A stretch of 64,000 nucleotides of DNA from positions 14,475,723-14,539,722 of the forward strand of contig CM056389.1 of NCBI GenBank assembly GCA_029718625.1. The letters run 5' to 3'. The translations under genes were made by a program, and so were the position numbers. The DNA comes from Synaphobranchus kaupii. Its lineage: Eukaryota > Chordata > Actinopteri > Anguilliformes > Synaphobranchidae. Below, piece after piece: positions 44,875-56,643 of this stretch; position 1 is the first letter of the stretch; each line of letters opens with the position of its first letter. The notes beneath the pieces are model-generated. The model ran no database searches. It was not told the origin of the DNA and saw nothing but the letters and a program-made list of their open reading frames with translations.

Positions 44875-47216
44875 AGAACAGCGCCTGCCATCCTAATCAT
44901 TTAAAGACTCTCCATCCGTCCCTTGACTCGGGATTTAATTGTAACCCCAGTGATCATAAACTGCGTTTCAGTCCACTTAGCAGTGCTTGCGTAGAGTCAA
45001 AGAGCGTCTTGAGGCAAAAGATGAGGCGTACAGGAATCAAACCAGGTCAAATGACAGCAGGACGTGGCACGGGAAAGAGGGGTATAAGCCTTTGTTACTG
45101 GAGGAGGCATCCGTTTTGACATTTTCTGTCGCGCACATCCCAATAAGGAATCACTGGAAAGAGTTGAATTTTACATACAGTGGAATGGCTGTGCTGGACT
45201 GTCCTTCTGGAAGCTCTTGTGGGGGGTCCAGGAGAGGTGTTTTTGTGGAGGGGACCACATAGAGGCCTTCAATAAGGGGGCACATTCTCCAGTTATTCAC
45301 TAAAGTGATTACATTGTAATATAGGCAGTGCCAGTCATGTACATGTGGGGTTTTTTTTTTAAACTGTACATGGTTTAAATTAATCCAGTACTAAAAAAAT
45401 AAATGAATAAGTCCAATGCAAGTGCAATAATTAAATGAACCCTCTATGACTTGCACATGTGCTTCCGAGCACATGACTGTAAGCAATATGATTGCTTGTA
45501 TTTCTATGGTTGCCGTGTGTGTGCTTGTGTACAAGCACTTGTGTCTCTGTGGTACATATCACAAGCGTAGATACTAGGCCTGCCAACCCATTAAAAAAAG
45601 TCGGTGGTTAATCCCCCCCCCCCCCCACCCCCCCCCCCCCCCATTAGTTAAGTTAGTCAGTGGATTAATAAGGTAACTTTAAAACACTAATTAATGAGTG
45701 TACATTAATTAAATACTAATATTAATATAAATATTCCTTGGAAATATTCCAATGCTGGATTGCTTCTAACCCCGTCCTCAACCATGTTACTATTGGCCGG
45801 CCATTTGGTGCAATCCAGACTGCACTCTGAGTTGGTAAGTGCTTTTAGAATTGTTTACTTAATGTTATGATGTTGGCAGTTGGGCCATTGGAAAATTTGG
45901 CCACACCATTTTCATTTAGCTGGTCACTAATGGTAGCTATGAAACGACGCTTTGCTTGTAGGGTAATACTGTTAATTACCCTTATACAATAGCTCTGTTT
46001 ACAATGTAGACACAACCATTTCTACAGGCACATTTCCAACTGCATCTTCTGCATCCGACAACCAAAATGTCTATGTAAACTCTCCTTGAAGGGTTGGGAT
46101 CCCTCTATTTTCAGGGTGTCGCCAACACGATGCCAGCCAACTTAAACCCAGGCGTTGATGATGATTTTAGTTTTTTCCTGTAACGACAGCGGCTGCATTC
46201 CACGTTTAAAATATTAAAATTTCACGTTAAAAAAGCTCAAGTCTTATCTAACATGAGGCATTGATTAACTGGAACGGTTTAACATGTCAGTCGGTACAGG
46301 GGTATTTCGTACCATCGTTAGCTCACCGCGGGGTTTCAGAAAAACACAGCAGAGTGTACAGTGAGTGGTGCATTGGAAGGCTATATGAGGAAGTGTTAGT
46401 GCATCACAGATCACAGCCACATTTAAGAGCACCAGGGCTTTATCCACTTAGCAGCTTAGCAGATGGACCGTGGACTCATTTTATTAATAGGTGTCACAAA
46501 CCACACCATGGACGCCCGTTCCCGACACCCTCTTTTTCAGCGAGAGCCTAACGGACGTGTAAACTATAGAGACCTACAGACCCTGCACCTGAGACGGGCC
46601 TCAGGACAACACCCGCCACAAGCCTCCGCGGGAGACTGGCTTGTGGATATCTGAGGGGCAGGTGAGTGAGCAGATAGGGGCTCATTCCTCCGCATCCGCT
46701 TCACGCCAGTTTCCATGGGAGCGGCGTTAATGAGAAAAAGGGAAAGACGCGGGCAGGCCTTTCGACCCGGCGCCGTCAATGCCTCCACGGCTGTTTGAGC
46801 TCATGCGCCACCGAGCACAGGACTCCTCCGTGCGGTTAGAAGCTCCCCCAACCCCTCATTTGTTGAAAATGTGAACAGTAGAAGTATGTAGAAGTATATC
46901 AGTTTAGGCGTCATTCACATTTACAACAAACTCGCACACGTAGACGCTCGCACACGTAGACGCACGCACACACATGCGCACACGCACACGCACACACACA
47001 CAGAAACGTGCTGGTTATAACTACATTAGTTAAACTGAACCATTTATCTACATAGAGACAAAGAGCAGTAATCAGATCCCTAAGCAATAGCAGTATATGG
47101 GTTTGTGCTTACTGAATAAATCACAGAAGTAACTCTTTCCAATAACAAGTATTCTAGTGAGGCAAGTGCAGCATACATACCTTCCTGGTTTGACGAATAG
47201 CACAAATACCTGTCCC

Positions 47217-47253
<37 letters not shown>

Positions 47254-47770
47254 GAGGTAGATAGTAGTTTATGTGTTCATTCAACACCGCAGTTTGTGAC
47301 CAGCACTTAAATAATAATGTCACCTCCAGGTCCAGAAAAACTGAAAAATTGCTTTCTAGCTTTAAACAAAAAAAGAAACAAAAAAAAATAACTGACATTA
47401 TTCCCAAATATTCTATGCTGTAATTTATCATTTTATATATCAAACAGACCAACCCTCTTTGTAAAATGCATTGGGAAATAAATTTAATTATAAATAAAAT
47501 TTTTTCCCTTTATGCGCATTATGGCTGGGTGTAAATTCCAAGGGTCATATCCCCTATTCTCAATTCACTGGTTCCTGGGAGATTGAGTAAAATTGATTTC
47601 CCAGGGTAGGAAACAAAAACCTACCTACCCAGGTCCAGAGCACTGATCACCTCAATGCCTTTGCAGGGGGGCCCTCAATTTGGCATCTTCCTTTTTTTTA
47701 CCGTTCCCTAGGAATGGCAGCATTTTTTTTTGCGCTCAGGCCAGGATGCAGGAGGCAGGCAGTATCATTA
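44875..47770. other. Non-coding stretch with simple repeats
   Basis: C-rich run at 45613-45642 (one A), CA/CG-rich tract at about 46929-47003, C14 plus (CT)12 at 47214-47252. 46440-46800 is moderately CpG-rich with ORFs on both strands lacking domains. No gene supported. Confidence 0.55.
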
Positions 47771-47925
47771 CAAAAAGACGGTTAAACCATGTGCCCCTTG
47801 ACACTTCCTGTGACGCTGTAATACACAGCCTACAGTGCGACCATCTTACAGAAGATGGTTAGACCCTTTGCCGCTTGACACTTTCTGTGTTCGTATGATA
47901 CACAGCCTACAGTACGCAGAACTGA
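47771..47925. repeat. 77 bp direct duplication
   Basis: Two tandem units share GGTTA(A/G)ACC, CTTGACACTT, CTGTG and ATACACAGCCTACAGT at a 77 bp step, with moderate divergence. Confidence 0.85.
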
Positions 47926-48753
47926 AGAGCATAGAGGATGATGTAAAAACAAAAATGAAGGCCAACGTTTAGTCAGCTATGCTAGTCACAGGTCTGATAT
48001 TCTAAACCGACGCAGTCACCTTCTGCTTGCGAGTCATTCGTTTAAAGAGCCACCTACACCATGACATGACTTGAATGACAGCGACGAAACACAAGACACA
48101 CGAGTGGGCCCTGGGAAAACGGGTCACATATAAAGGATTCTGCTTCCGCTTATACTTAACACACAACTCTTAGCACTCACAACATGAACGATCAGGACGG
48201 ATGCACCTTTCAGGCCCCAATTTATTAGCACAGCCTTCAGAATTGACAACAGAGAAAACGTCAAATAAATGACAGGCGACAGAAATGTTATTCTTTAAAA
48301 CATTCTTTAAAGGAAAAAATAAATGGTTTTGTGTCACTGACTGATATTTCTGTCTTACACTAACAGTAATCCTAAACTGAAGAACAAATATGACCACGGA
48401 AAAAGGCCCAGCATGTCAGTAAAGTTCCACAATCAATAACTATAGTTCAGGGTTCAGAATTGAACACTTGTTTCTCACTCAAGTCTACTGACAGGACCTT
48501 TTTGAGTGACCTGTCAAATGGGCCGCACATTTTCTGAAGGAAAAAGTTGGCTCTCTTTCTTTAACAGATCTTCTGTTGAAAGCTGTACTGACCTTGGAAA
48601 TGCTCCAAATGCTGATTGTCAAAGGCAACCACCTGGCTGCCAGTTAGCAATTTAGAGAACCTGACCGTCTCCATCTGAAAGCTTTGAATCGCACTCCCAT
48701 GGGAATTGTAGGTTTTTGGCACAGTTGTAGTTCCTATGGGAAAACCTGGACTG
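47926..48753. other. Non-coding stretch
   Basis: Minus ORFs 48170-48397 and 48561-48833 have no recognised domain; the second runs into the SINE. Confidence 0.6.
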
Positions 48754-48764
48754 GCCTTGAACAT

Positions 48765-48894
48765 TACATTACAGGCATTTAGCCAGAGTGACTTACATAG
48801 CTTACCTTGCTCAAGTACCTGGGAATCAATCATGCAACCTTCAGGTTACAAGCCCAGCTCTCTAACCATTATACTACACTGCCACCCTTACATT
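48765..48894 (-). mobile_element. tRNA-headed SINE, short copy, with target duplication
   Basis: On the minus strand: a GGTGGCAGTGTAGTATAATG head, box A-like TAGTATAATGG, GTAACCTGAAGGTTGCATGA, then TTGAGCAAGGTAAGC and the tail (TGTAATGTAA). The left flank GCCTTGAACAT (48754-48764) is repeated on the right as GCCTTGAA (48895-48902), continuing CAT after the next insertion (49097-49099). That gives an 11 bp target duplication. Confidence 0.8.
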
Positions 48895-48902
48895 GCCTTG
48901 AA

Positions 48903-49088
48903 CAGGGGGTGTCAAACTCCAGTCCTGGAGGCCGCAGTGTCTACAGGTATTTGTGGTTTCCTTTCAATCAGCTCCCAGTTAAAGCATTGAGCACATGGTG
49001 TGTGGACTTCTTAGCCAATCAGTGACTTAAATTGATCACTTGTGCTGAAAAGCACCAAAAACCAGCAGACACTGGTTTGACACCCCTG
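48903..49088. mobile_element. hAT-type palindromic MITE with perfect 8 bp duplication
   Basis: 186 bp with ends CAGGGGGTGTCAAACTCCAG and GGTTTGACACCCCTG. GCCTTGAA flanks it at 48895-48902 and 49089-49096, a perfect 8 bp target duplication as made by hAT transposases. The interior is non-coding. Confidence 0.92.
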
Positions 49089-49096
49089 GCCTTGAA

Positions 49097-50059
49097 CATC
49101 TTTCCCGTGGTGCGTGCTCTCACAATATCACAGCAAGCCAGACAATCAGTGGAGGCTCATGCGAATCGAAAGGAGGAAGATAATTCAATGATACAAAGTA
49201 AATCTTTATCTTTGAGTGACATTGCATTGCAATACAAGTGAGCATACCTAATCTAAATAAAGAGCACCTCTCCACAACCAACCTATTTTGTTTATTTTTA
49301 TTCTTTACAATGAATCAATATCTTTGTAATTGTTCTGCACTTCTCATAAGAATGCCATTTGTAACAACTTTAAAAAAAAATATATACTTTTTTTTTTAAA
49401 TGTACCCAAATCTCCATTTTATAATTTTTTTTTCTTGTTAATTTTTGCATAGACTTGTTATAATCATGGAATGATAATGCTAAAATTACTTCATGCGAAT
49501 GTGATGCTAGTATATTAGATGCCAAGTTAAAAAATAAATAAAGCAATCCGCATCATTACGGGTAACCCTTACTTAAACTGCCACATCTCAGAATACGTAT
49601 TTATTTTTTTATTTATTTAACTAGACAAGTTAATGATCTCGATGAAGGCCTGGCCAAGAGGCCAAAACACAGGGATTAAAAAAAAAAGAAGATAATTCTA
49701 TGTTGACACTCAACTCTAACAGCCTTATTTCAGCCTTATTTCAGTGTAAGGTTCTGGGATCGCCGTGGTGCGATTGCAGGAGGAGGCCTGACATCCAATT
49801 AGGAGCGTGGGACTGAAGAACAGAACAGGTGCATTAATAAGCCCTCGGTCCCGAGGGGGGCGGAGCTAAAATGACTAACAGTCACGCTTATCCAGTCCAG
49901 CTGCTCCTAAACGGTCCCCCAGACCTGGCATTGGTCCACGGGGCTGTCCGTCACTTCATATCCTCCACTCACATACTTAAGGACAAGGGCAACCAAGGTG
50001 TTCTTCTTCTAAGATTTTTCATTCAATTTGGAAGCGGGGGGGGGGTGTCATGTTTTTTT
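49097..50059. other. Non-coding stretch
   Basis: AT-rich with A/T runs at about 49372-49400. The segment 49596-49670 (TTTATTTAACTAGACAAGTT, GGCCTGGCCAAGAGG) resembles a fish repeat end, unassigned. G8 run near 50037-50045. Confidence 0.5.
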
Positions 50060-50190
50060 GGGGTGGGCTTTTAACTCAGGGGCTACGGGTTCAATTCCCA
50101 GTTGGGGCAGTAAGCAAGTCACGTAACTCTGGTTTCCTCAGCAAATATTCCGCTGAATAAACGGACTGGAATGGAGGAATTTGCTGTGGA
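50060..50190 (+). mobile_element. tRNA-headed SINE fragment
   Basis: A good box B (GGGTTCAATTCCC, about 50087-50099), followed by GCAAGTCACGTAACTCTGG and a decayed tail. The box A side is weak (TTTAACTCAGGGG). Confidence 0.6.
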
Positions 50191-51399
50191 TGACAGCGCG
50201 TGATAAATGGAGGCCTTGGCAGAGGTGCCTCAGACAAACAAAGAGCGGAGACGTTACTAATATCCACTTTGAATTAGTACCCAGGAACCATTTTCAGGGG
50301 AACGAGGTGAGCTGGTGAGCTTGAAATCGAGGGAGCAGAAATCTTACTCCATTTCAAGCGTACTTACTTCATGATTTAATACTAAATTACGCTGAGAATG
50401 TATGCTTACGGCTAACATTATTATTTATAAATTTGTGTGGCTTCACTGATCGAGTTTATTGGACTAAAAACACTCGTTCCTCTCAAACTGTACTATGATC
50501 TACATTTAAGTTGATGTGAATGAAGGTGCATTAGATATTTCACTGAGCTGGGAATGCACAGTATTTAAAACATTGGTACTGCCCAGACCTGGAGACTCAG
50601 AGTGGGAATTCAGGACTCAATGTGAGCTACTGTAGCATCCATCCCCATAACTGTCCTGAGAATAATCTCTGGTAAAGGCTCGATGAGACTCACCATACAG
50701 GTTCTATCTCCGCCTCTGTTCGATGCCCTCTGTTGAGTGGCACCGTTAGTATCATGGCCTCCTTTTGGTATTATGAAAGAAAGGTTTCTGTGGATAAGTC
50801 TCCTTGCTGTCTGCCAGGCGTCTCGTGTAACTGGTTTCTGCATCACCCACGAATGGTGTTGAGACAGAATAAATGCAGACGGCATGACAGTGGTATGCAT
50901 GAATCTTAACAAATTAAGACCAACAGGGATCATTCAGCACAGCAGTAAAATAAACGCAGATTGGGTATTTAGATCTTCATGTCCTTAGTTTATCTGCAGC
51001 TTGGGGAAACGCATTATGTGCAACCATCACATCCCTTAACTTGCAGATGGAGTACAACTGTATTCATCGGGGGGGAAAAAATGTATCTGCTCTTTGTGAC
51101 TGTGTCACCAATATTAAACACAGCAGAATGTGACACCATACCCTGCAGCTACATGCTGATAAGACCACAGTTCTTATATTATGTCTGAAGCAACAATCTG
51201 ATCAGAACAGGAGATTTTAATCCCCATATATATAAAATAAAAATAAAAAAACTTTGGTGTTGTTTTTGATTGAATTGTTTTCTTTTTGTTGTTGGAAAAA
51301 CAGGATGTCCTGGACGTGCAATTTTCAGTCAAGTATTTCAAAAAACAATTTACTGAGAAATGCACATCCACACCAACTCTCTAAACAACCAGACCATTA
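50191..51399. other. Non-coding stretch
   Basis: The minus ORF 50610-50933 (107 codons) has no domain. A donor-like GTGAGT lies on the minus strand within it, which is insufficient to call an exon. Confidence 0.55.
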
Positions 51400-51600
51400 T
51401 AATGTTCTTTATCAAAATGTCCTGGGCTGGCATTATCTCAACCAAAGGTGGTACAATATGCTGCTGCTTGTATTACTCAGCAAGAGGACAACAGTAGGCT
51501 TACTACATATTACTTTTTTTTCTTGGCCTTATTATAGTGCAAATCAGTTGCTTTTTAGAAAAGATTTTAAGAATTTTAGAGTTGACAACTTTTAAAGCAC
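51400..51600 (+). pseudogene. Possible degenerate L2 reverse-transcriptase fragment
   Basis: Conceptual reading gives KVVQYAAACIT, then TTYYFFFLALL and further residues. The spacing resembles the L2 block VQNAAARLLT...ITPVLxSLHWLPV...FK. There are several stops. The similarity is short and remembered, so the call is weak. Confidence 0.35.
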
Positions 51601-54060
51601 TACCTAAAGTCGTCAGAGCTGCACAGGTAATATCTTCTAAAACAAATCTCTTAAGTCATTTTTCTCCTCCTAAATCTGATTGTATTGCCTGTTTTTGTAT
51701 TGCACCGTAACGGATAATATTGTTTGATGAGTTCAGTATAAAAGGCGTTTTCTTTTTGAAGAAAATCTCTCCAAATATTTGTAATATTTACTTTTTTCTC
51801 CCAGTTTGAAATCCCCAGTCGTCTCCTTCTTTAGCTCCCAGCAGTATCTGCAGCATTATTAGCGATTAATAGCAAGCACTAACGAGAAACAGCTTGACAC
51901 TGCAGAACAAACGTAAGGGGCCCAGTTATTCGAGTAAGCCATGAGCACCTCAAGATCTCTCTTACTGTCCAGGGTATGCCTTGCCAATGCAGAAGCCCAC
52001 TCACCTGTCCAGCATAACCTGCGCTATTTACATAGCAATACCTATCAGGGAGACCTTCATATGAAACTAGCAATTTTACCTGAGGCTTGGTTCCCAAGCA
52101 TTGAACACTCTGGATTCTAAGCCAAAATTGTGATTTACTCTACCGTTACATAACTACGCACCCTTACACGCGTCATACAAGTATGCTTTTCAACATACTT
52201 ATATAATATTTTCCCCTGCATATTCTATGACATGTACACATTTCTCATAAAATATTCGATGGATGTTTAAATGCAACCAGCACTGATTTCAATTCTGACA
52301 AAATATATATAAAGTATATATGTACTTTTTTTTCCCTTTTAGTTAAAAAAAAAAAATATATATATATCAAGTAGGGAGAAATTCACTTCAATCGTGTGTT
52401 CTGGAATGTCTGCACATCCTTGACATGTGGGGCCATTTGAAAACCATGTTGAAAGCATTGCTTAATGCCTTCAAGGGAGGAAGGCAATTGAATGTGCTTC
52501 TTTAGTCAGAAAACCTGGCTCATCACAGAGAATTCAGTGAGCGGCATACCAGGGTGTGCAATGTCAGCTTCATATTTTATTTATTTTCAATCAGTGTGCA
52601 GTCTATGCATTCAACGGTGGCCAGACACATCTGCCGAGGGCGGAGTGTTCTTTAGCCGCTACTTTTCGCTTGCTTGATGCTTCATTAAGCAAAACCAATT
52701 CTTTTAGGGACTGTTGCAGTAGCATAATTGATATTGATGTTGCAGGATAATTGATGAATAAAATTAATTAGAATGCATTGAAATTCATGGCGATTTAAAA
52801 GCTTCGTTATTTATTGCTCCTCTCCTCGATAATGTAGACTCGGGCTTCAACATTTAGTTTTGAGGGAGCAGAAACTCTCTTTGGTATCATCTTTAAAGCC
52901 ATTAAAATTCAGAGTCAATATCTTGTTTAGAGGAGTGATTTACAAACATTGCAAATGAGAAATTCCCCTTAAAGAACACTGTCTATGTAAATGATGCTCA
53001 TATTTCTTTCAGACATAAATAAACCTGTGGGTCTATATGAGGCTATATTCTGAAATTGTTGCTTATGCAATTAATGATATGTGGCCAGGGCATTTCTTTT
53101 TACAATAATAAGGTATGATACTCAGACTGCAACTCAGTTATAAAAAAATAACTTACATAAATAATATAGAGTAGGTTCATAAAAATGCATAAGGGATGAT
53201 ACTCTATAGAGTGTTTCATTAGTATGGACAAATCAAGGTCAGTTATTTGCACTTGTAGTTAATGCATGAGCAATGACCTCATTAGTTGACTGTTGAGTTA
53301 TTCAGTGCAGGCTTAAGTAAAAAAAACAAACAAGCTAATTGGTCACATGTGATTGTCAAGCTCAAATAATTTGTCCATTCTGTTAGAGGTAGCCCAACAT
53401 AAAATTATGTTTTAGATCAATTAGCACATTCCTATGGGCTGTTTTTAATAACAACCAAGCGTAGTCTTTTGGGGACAGCGAATGCTTCGGGGAGCTTGGA
53501 GCTGCTCATTCCACAGAAACCTGTCCACTATTACAGTGCTACTAATGACACAATCATGATCACGTCTTTTAACGTGGTTTTTCAGCCCGTTAAAACTGTA
53601 TAAAGCTTGTTTTCTTTGGTACAGTGACATGGTCCTCTCGGAGACGTACTGTGTAGTTCACTAAGCAATAATAGTCAAATGTCCATGGTTTCTTGAGCCT
53701 TGCCTGTCTCTTTCTGAGAATGTTCATCTGGTTCCAAAATGCACCACAGCTTACAAAAGCTCTTTGAAAGGAAGATATCAATTCCTGCCGTGTCCCGGCG
53801 GTTGGCACGCGTGTCTCGGGTTTCCAACACCTGACGAGATCCAGGTGACTGGGCCGGCTGAAAGGGTGCGAGTGACAGATGAAGGCACATCTCCTATCCC
53901 TTGTCAGCCGCATTACTGATTTTCCTGTCAGGGGCACCAACTGCTGTCAAATTGCTTAGCTGACACCGAGCAGCCCTCGCTACCCCTCGCAGAGAAAGAA
54001 GCACTAGGCAATCAAATCAAAAACAGGATACACACCCCTGGTGGGATCACTGATCCGCTG
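51601..54060. other. Non-coding stretch, part possibly regulatory
   Basis: 52700-53010 is AT-rich and unique-looking with homeodomain-type words (ATTAATTAG, ATAATTGAT). The minus ORF 53590-53940 (116 codons) has no domain. No gene supported. Confidence 0.5.
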
Positions 54061-54120
54061 CTCTCAGCCAGAGCCCGCTGCTCTCAGCCAGAGTCCGCTG
54101 CTCTCAGCCAGAGCCCGCTG
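54061..54120. repeat. 20 bp minisatellite, 3 copies
   Basis: CTCTCAGCCAGAGCCCGCTG at 54061, 54081 (one C to T change) and 54101. Confidence 0.97.
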
Positions 54121-55059
54121 TTCATATTTGTGCGCTCTCAGGTTGAATTAAAAAAATAATAATTTTCCCCCCGTATCTGGTGTACAGCCAACAAATTAGC
54201 GCCGCGATGTGATGTTTTGTTGCACGCTCCCTCGGAGCTAATAGAAGGAATTTATTTTTCTAAATGTGTCATTAGGCGAACGTGCGTCCGCTCAGCCAAT
54301 AAGTGCGGTAAATCGGAAAATGACTGGCAGAGTTCTGAGCACTGCGCGCTAGGTCAGCGAAAACCCTTGCCGCAGAAACGGGCGGCGGACCAACTTGCAG
54401 TGTTTATCCGAGGCAAATAGGAACAGCGTGTACTCTATTAAGAGCTAAAAGTACTCTATCAGAGTTGTTTTTTTTCACTTAATGTCCTGCTGTGCAGGCT
54501 GTCTGTAGGTGTGTTCTGGTACGGGAGCAAAGAAGACGCAGCTTTCTGCGTTTGTCCGATTACTCGATTGCGCGAGATCTGAACATACAAACTAAAATGT
54601 TCAGCGTTAAATGCTGTGAGATCAGTCGAGATCAAATACACTCTGACAGACAAAAATGTACTCGTAGGTGACGCAACACTAAACATTTTACCGTGTAAAA
54701 CTGGAAGAGTGCCTAAAATGCATGATATATTAAACAGCCATTTACAATGACAGATTTGTGACTAATATTTATGGGTGTATATGGCACTGCGGCTCTCCGT
54801 GATTTGCCTCATTCACTCGGGGAAAACCCCAAGGAGATCCAGATGAAAGATGGTTGCCATCAAGAGTGTTTATCCAATCCATTTAGAGTGAAAGCAGCAT
54901 CGCAGTCAGTCAAGGACACACCACTTCCCCACCCGCTAAGGCAGTTTATTAAATAAATAAAAAAAATAAAAAAACACAACCCAGTCTGAGAAAGACTCGG
55001 AGCTTAAAAACTGATTTTATCTAATGCTTCTACAAACGTGCTACACAAGCAAGGTTAGA
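54121..55059. other. Non-coding stretch
   Basis: 54190-54420 is moderately CpG-rich and unique-looking. No gene recognised. Confidence 0.55.
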
Positions 55060-55192
55060 TACACTACGTGGCCAAAAGTATGTGGACATCCCTTCTAAAT
55101 AATGGATTTGGTTATTTCAGCCACACCCATAATAGGTGCATACAATCCAGCATACAGCCATGTAATCTCCTTAGACAAACACTTGCAGTAGA

Positions 55193-56558
55193 ATGGGTCA
55201 TACCAAAGAGCTCAGTGACTTTCAACGTGGCACTGCCATAGGATGCCACCTTTCCAACAAATCAGTGAGTCAAATTTCTGCCCTGCTAGACCTCCCCCGG
55301 TCAACTGTAAGTTCTGTTATTGTGAAGTGGAAACGTCTAGGAGCAACAACAGCTCAACCATGCAGCGGTAGGCCACACAAGCTCACACGGGACCGCCGAG
55401 CGCTGAAGCTTGTTGCACGTAAAAATCGTCTGCAACAGTCAGTGCTGAGTTCCAAACTGCCTCTGGAAGCAACGTCAGCACAAGAACGGTTCGTCGTGAC
55501 CTTCCTGAACTGGGTTTCTATTGGCCGAGCAGCTGCACACAAGCCTAAGATCACAACGCGCAATGCCAAGCGTCGGCTGGAGTGGTGTAAAGCGCGCCGC
55601 CGTTGGACTCTGGAGCAGTGGAAACGCGTTCTCTGGAGCGATGAATCGCGCTTCACCATCAGTCTGATGGACGAATATGGGTTTGGCGGATGCCAGTAGA
55701 ATGCTACCTGCCTAAATGCATATAAAGTTTGGTGGTGGAGGTATAATGGTCTGGGGCCGTGTTTCATGGTTTGGGCTAAGCCCTTTAATTCCAATGAAGG
55801 GAAATATTAATGCTACAGCATACAATGACCTTCAAGAGAATTGTGTGCTTCCAACTTCGTGGAAATAGTTTGGGGAAGGCCCTTTTCTGTTCCAGTATGA
55901 CAGTGCCCCGGTGCACAAAGTGAGGTCCATAAAGAAATGGTTTACCGAGTCTTTGTGTGGAGGAACTTGACTGGCCTGCACAAAGCCCAGATCTGAACCC
56001 AATTTCTGTCAGGACAACTCACGTATTTAAATGACATGTTTAACGAATGAATGTGCTGCGTAATTATTTTGGTTTGGCGCTGAATGGATCTGCTTTAGTA
56101 TTGCTCCGGAGCACGGGCATCGCCCCCCGCTAAACAGGAGATGACCAGAAACCCCCCGTACTAAAGCAGATCCAAACAACAGGTGGAAGCTGGGGTGGTG
56201 GAGGGTGACAGCAAATTTCTTTTAACACAAGCCGTAAGCAACAAAGAGCAGCCCATCAGCATTCGAGCAGTACAGAGAGAACTGATTCTTGGCTCGGTCG
56301 GCTACAGCGAGAGGTTTTCCGACAGAACTTGTTCCGCGCACTAATCGTTCGCGACGCTCATTGAGCACCTTCGGGATGAACTGGAACGCCGACTGCGAGC
56401 CGGGGCCCCATCGCCCAACATCAGTGCCTGATCTCACCGATGCTCTCGTGTCTGAATGGGAGCACATTCCCGCAGCCACGTCCCAAAATCTAGTGGAAAG
56501 CCTTCCCAGAAGGGTGGAGGCTGTTATAGCAGCAAAGAGAGGACAAACTCCCTATTAA
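55193..56558 (+). pseudogene. Tc1-like transposase, inactivated
   Basis: A DDE transposase for cut-and-paste at TA. The ATG at 55193 starts MGHTKELSDFQRG and opens 168 codons: the first helix-turn-helix (about residues 1-55), the GRP-type hook (CSGRPHKL, about 58-65), the second helix-turn-helix, and the first catalytic Asp in VLWSDESRF near residue 150. The frame then ends at 55697-55699. Core blocks continue in other frames: [23 protein letters not shown] with the second Asp (near 55893-55922), and after the insertion EHLRDELERRLRA with the catalytic Glu (56362 onward). The C-terminus ends VEAVIAAKRGQTPY with a stop at 56556-56558. Shifts, stops and the insertion inactivate it. Confidence 0.94.
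56004..56358. mobile_element. Unidentified insertion inside the Tc1 transposase
   Basis: The sequence between CTGAACCCAATT and CATTGAGCACCTTCGG is foreign to the transposase. It contains an exact 15 bp inverted repeat (GGATCTGCTTTAGTA at about 56086-56100, TACTAAAGCAGATCC at about 56159-56173). CAATT/CATT at the joints may be a short target duplication. It has no coding capacity: the overlapping minus ORF 56222-56479 is not meaningful. Family unknown. Confidence 0.75.
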
Positions 56559-56643
56559 AGTCCATGGTTTTGAAATTAAATGTTCAACAAGCACATATGG
56601 GTGTGGTCTTCGGGTGTCCACCTACTTTTGTCCATGTAGTGTA

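Larger units (their letters stand above)
55062..56641 (+). mobile_element. Nearly full-length Tc1-like element with an internal insertion
   Basis: Inverted ends CACTACGTGGCCAAAAGTAT, GTGGACA and GTCCACCTACTTTTGTCCAT, GTAGTG, flanked by TA (55060-55061 and 56642-56643). It belongs to the very common fish Tc1 family with a TACACTACATGGCCAAAAGT end. About 355 bp of foreign sequence sits at roughly 56004-56358. Confidence 0.95.

Noticed and set aside
50610..50933. 107-codon minus ORF with an internal donor-like GTGAGT
   Set aside because: No acceptor, no domain and no neighbouring exon.
53590..53940. 116-codon minus ORF
   Set aside because: Overlaps a second minus ORF in another frame; no domain in either.
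55193..55699. Intact host gene with a helix-turn-helix
   Set aside because: It lies inside Tc1 inverted repeats with TA flanks and continues as broken transposase blocks.
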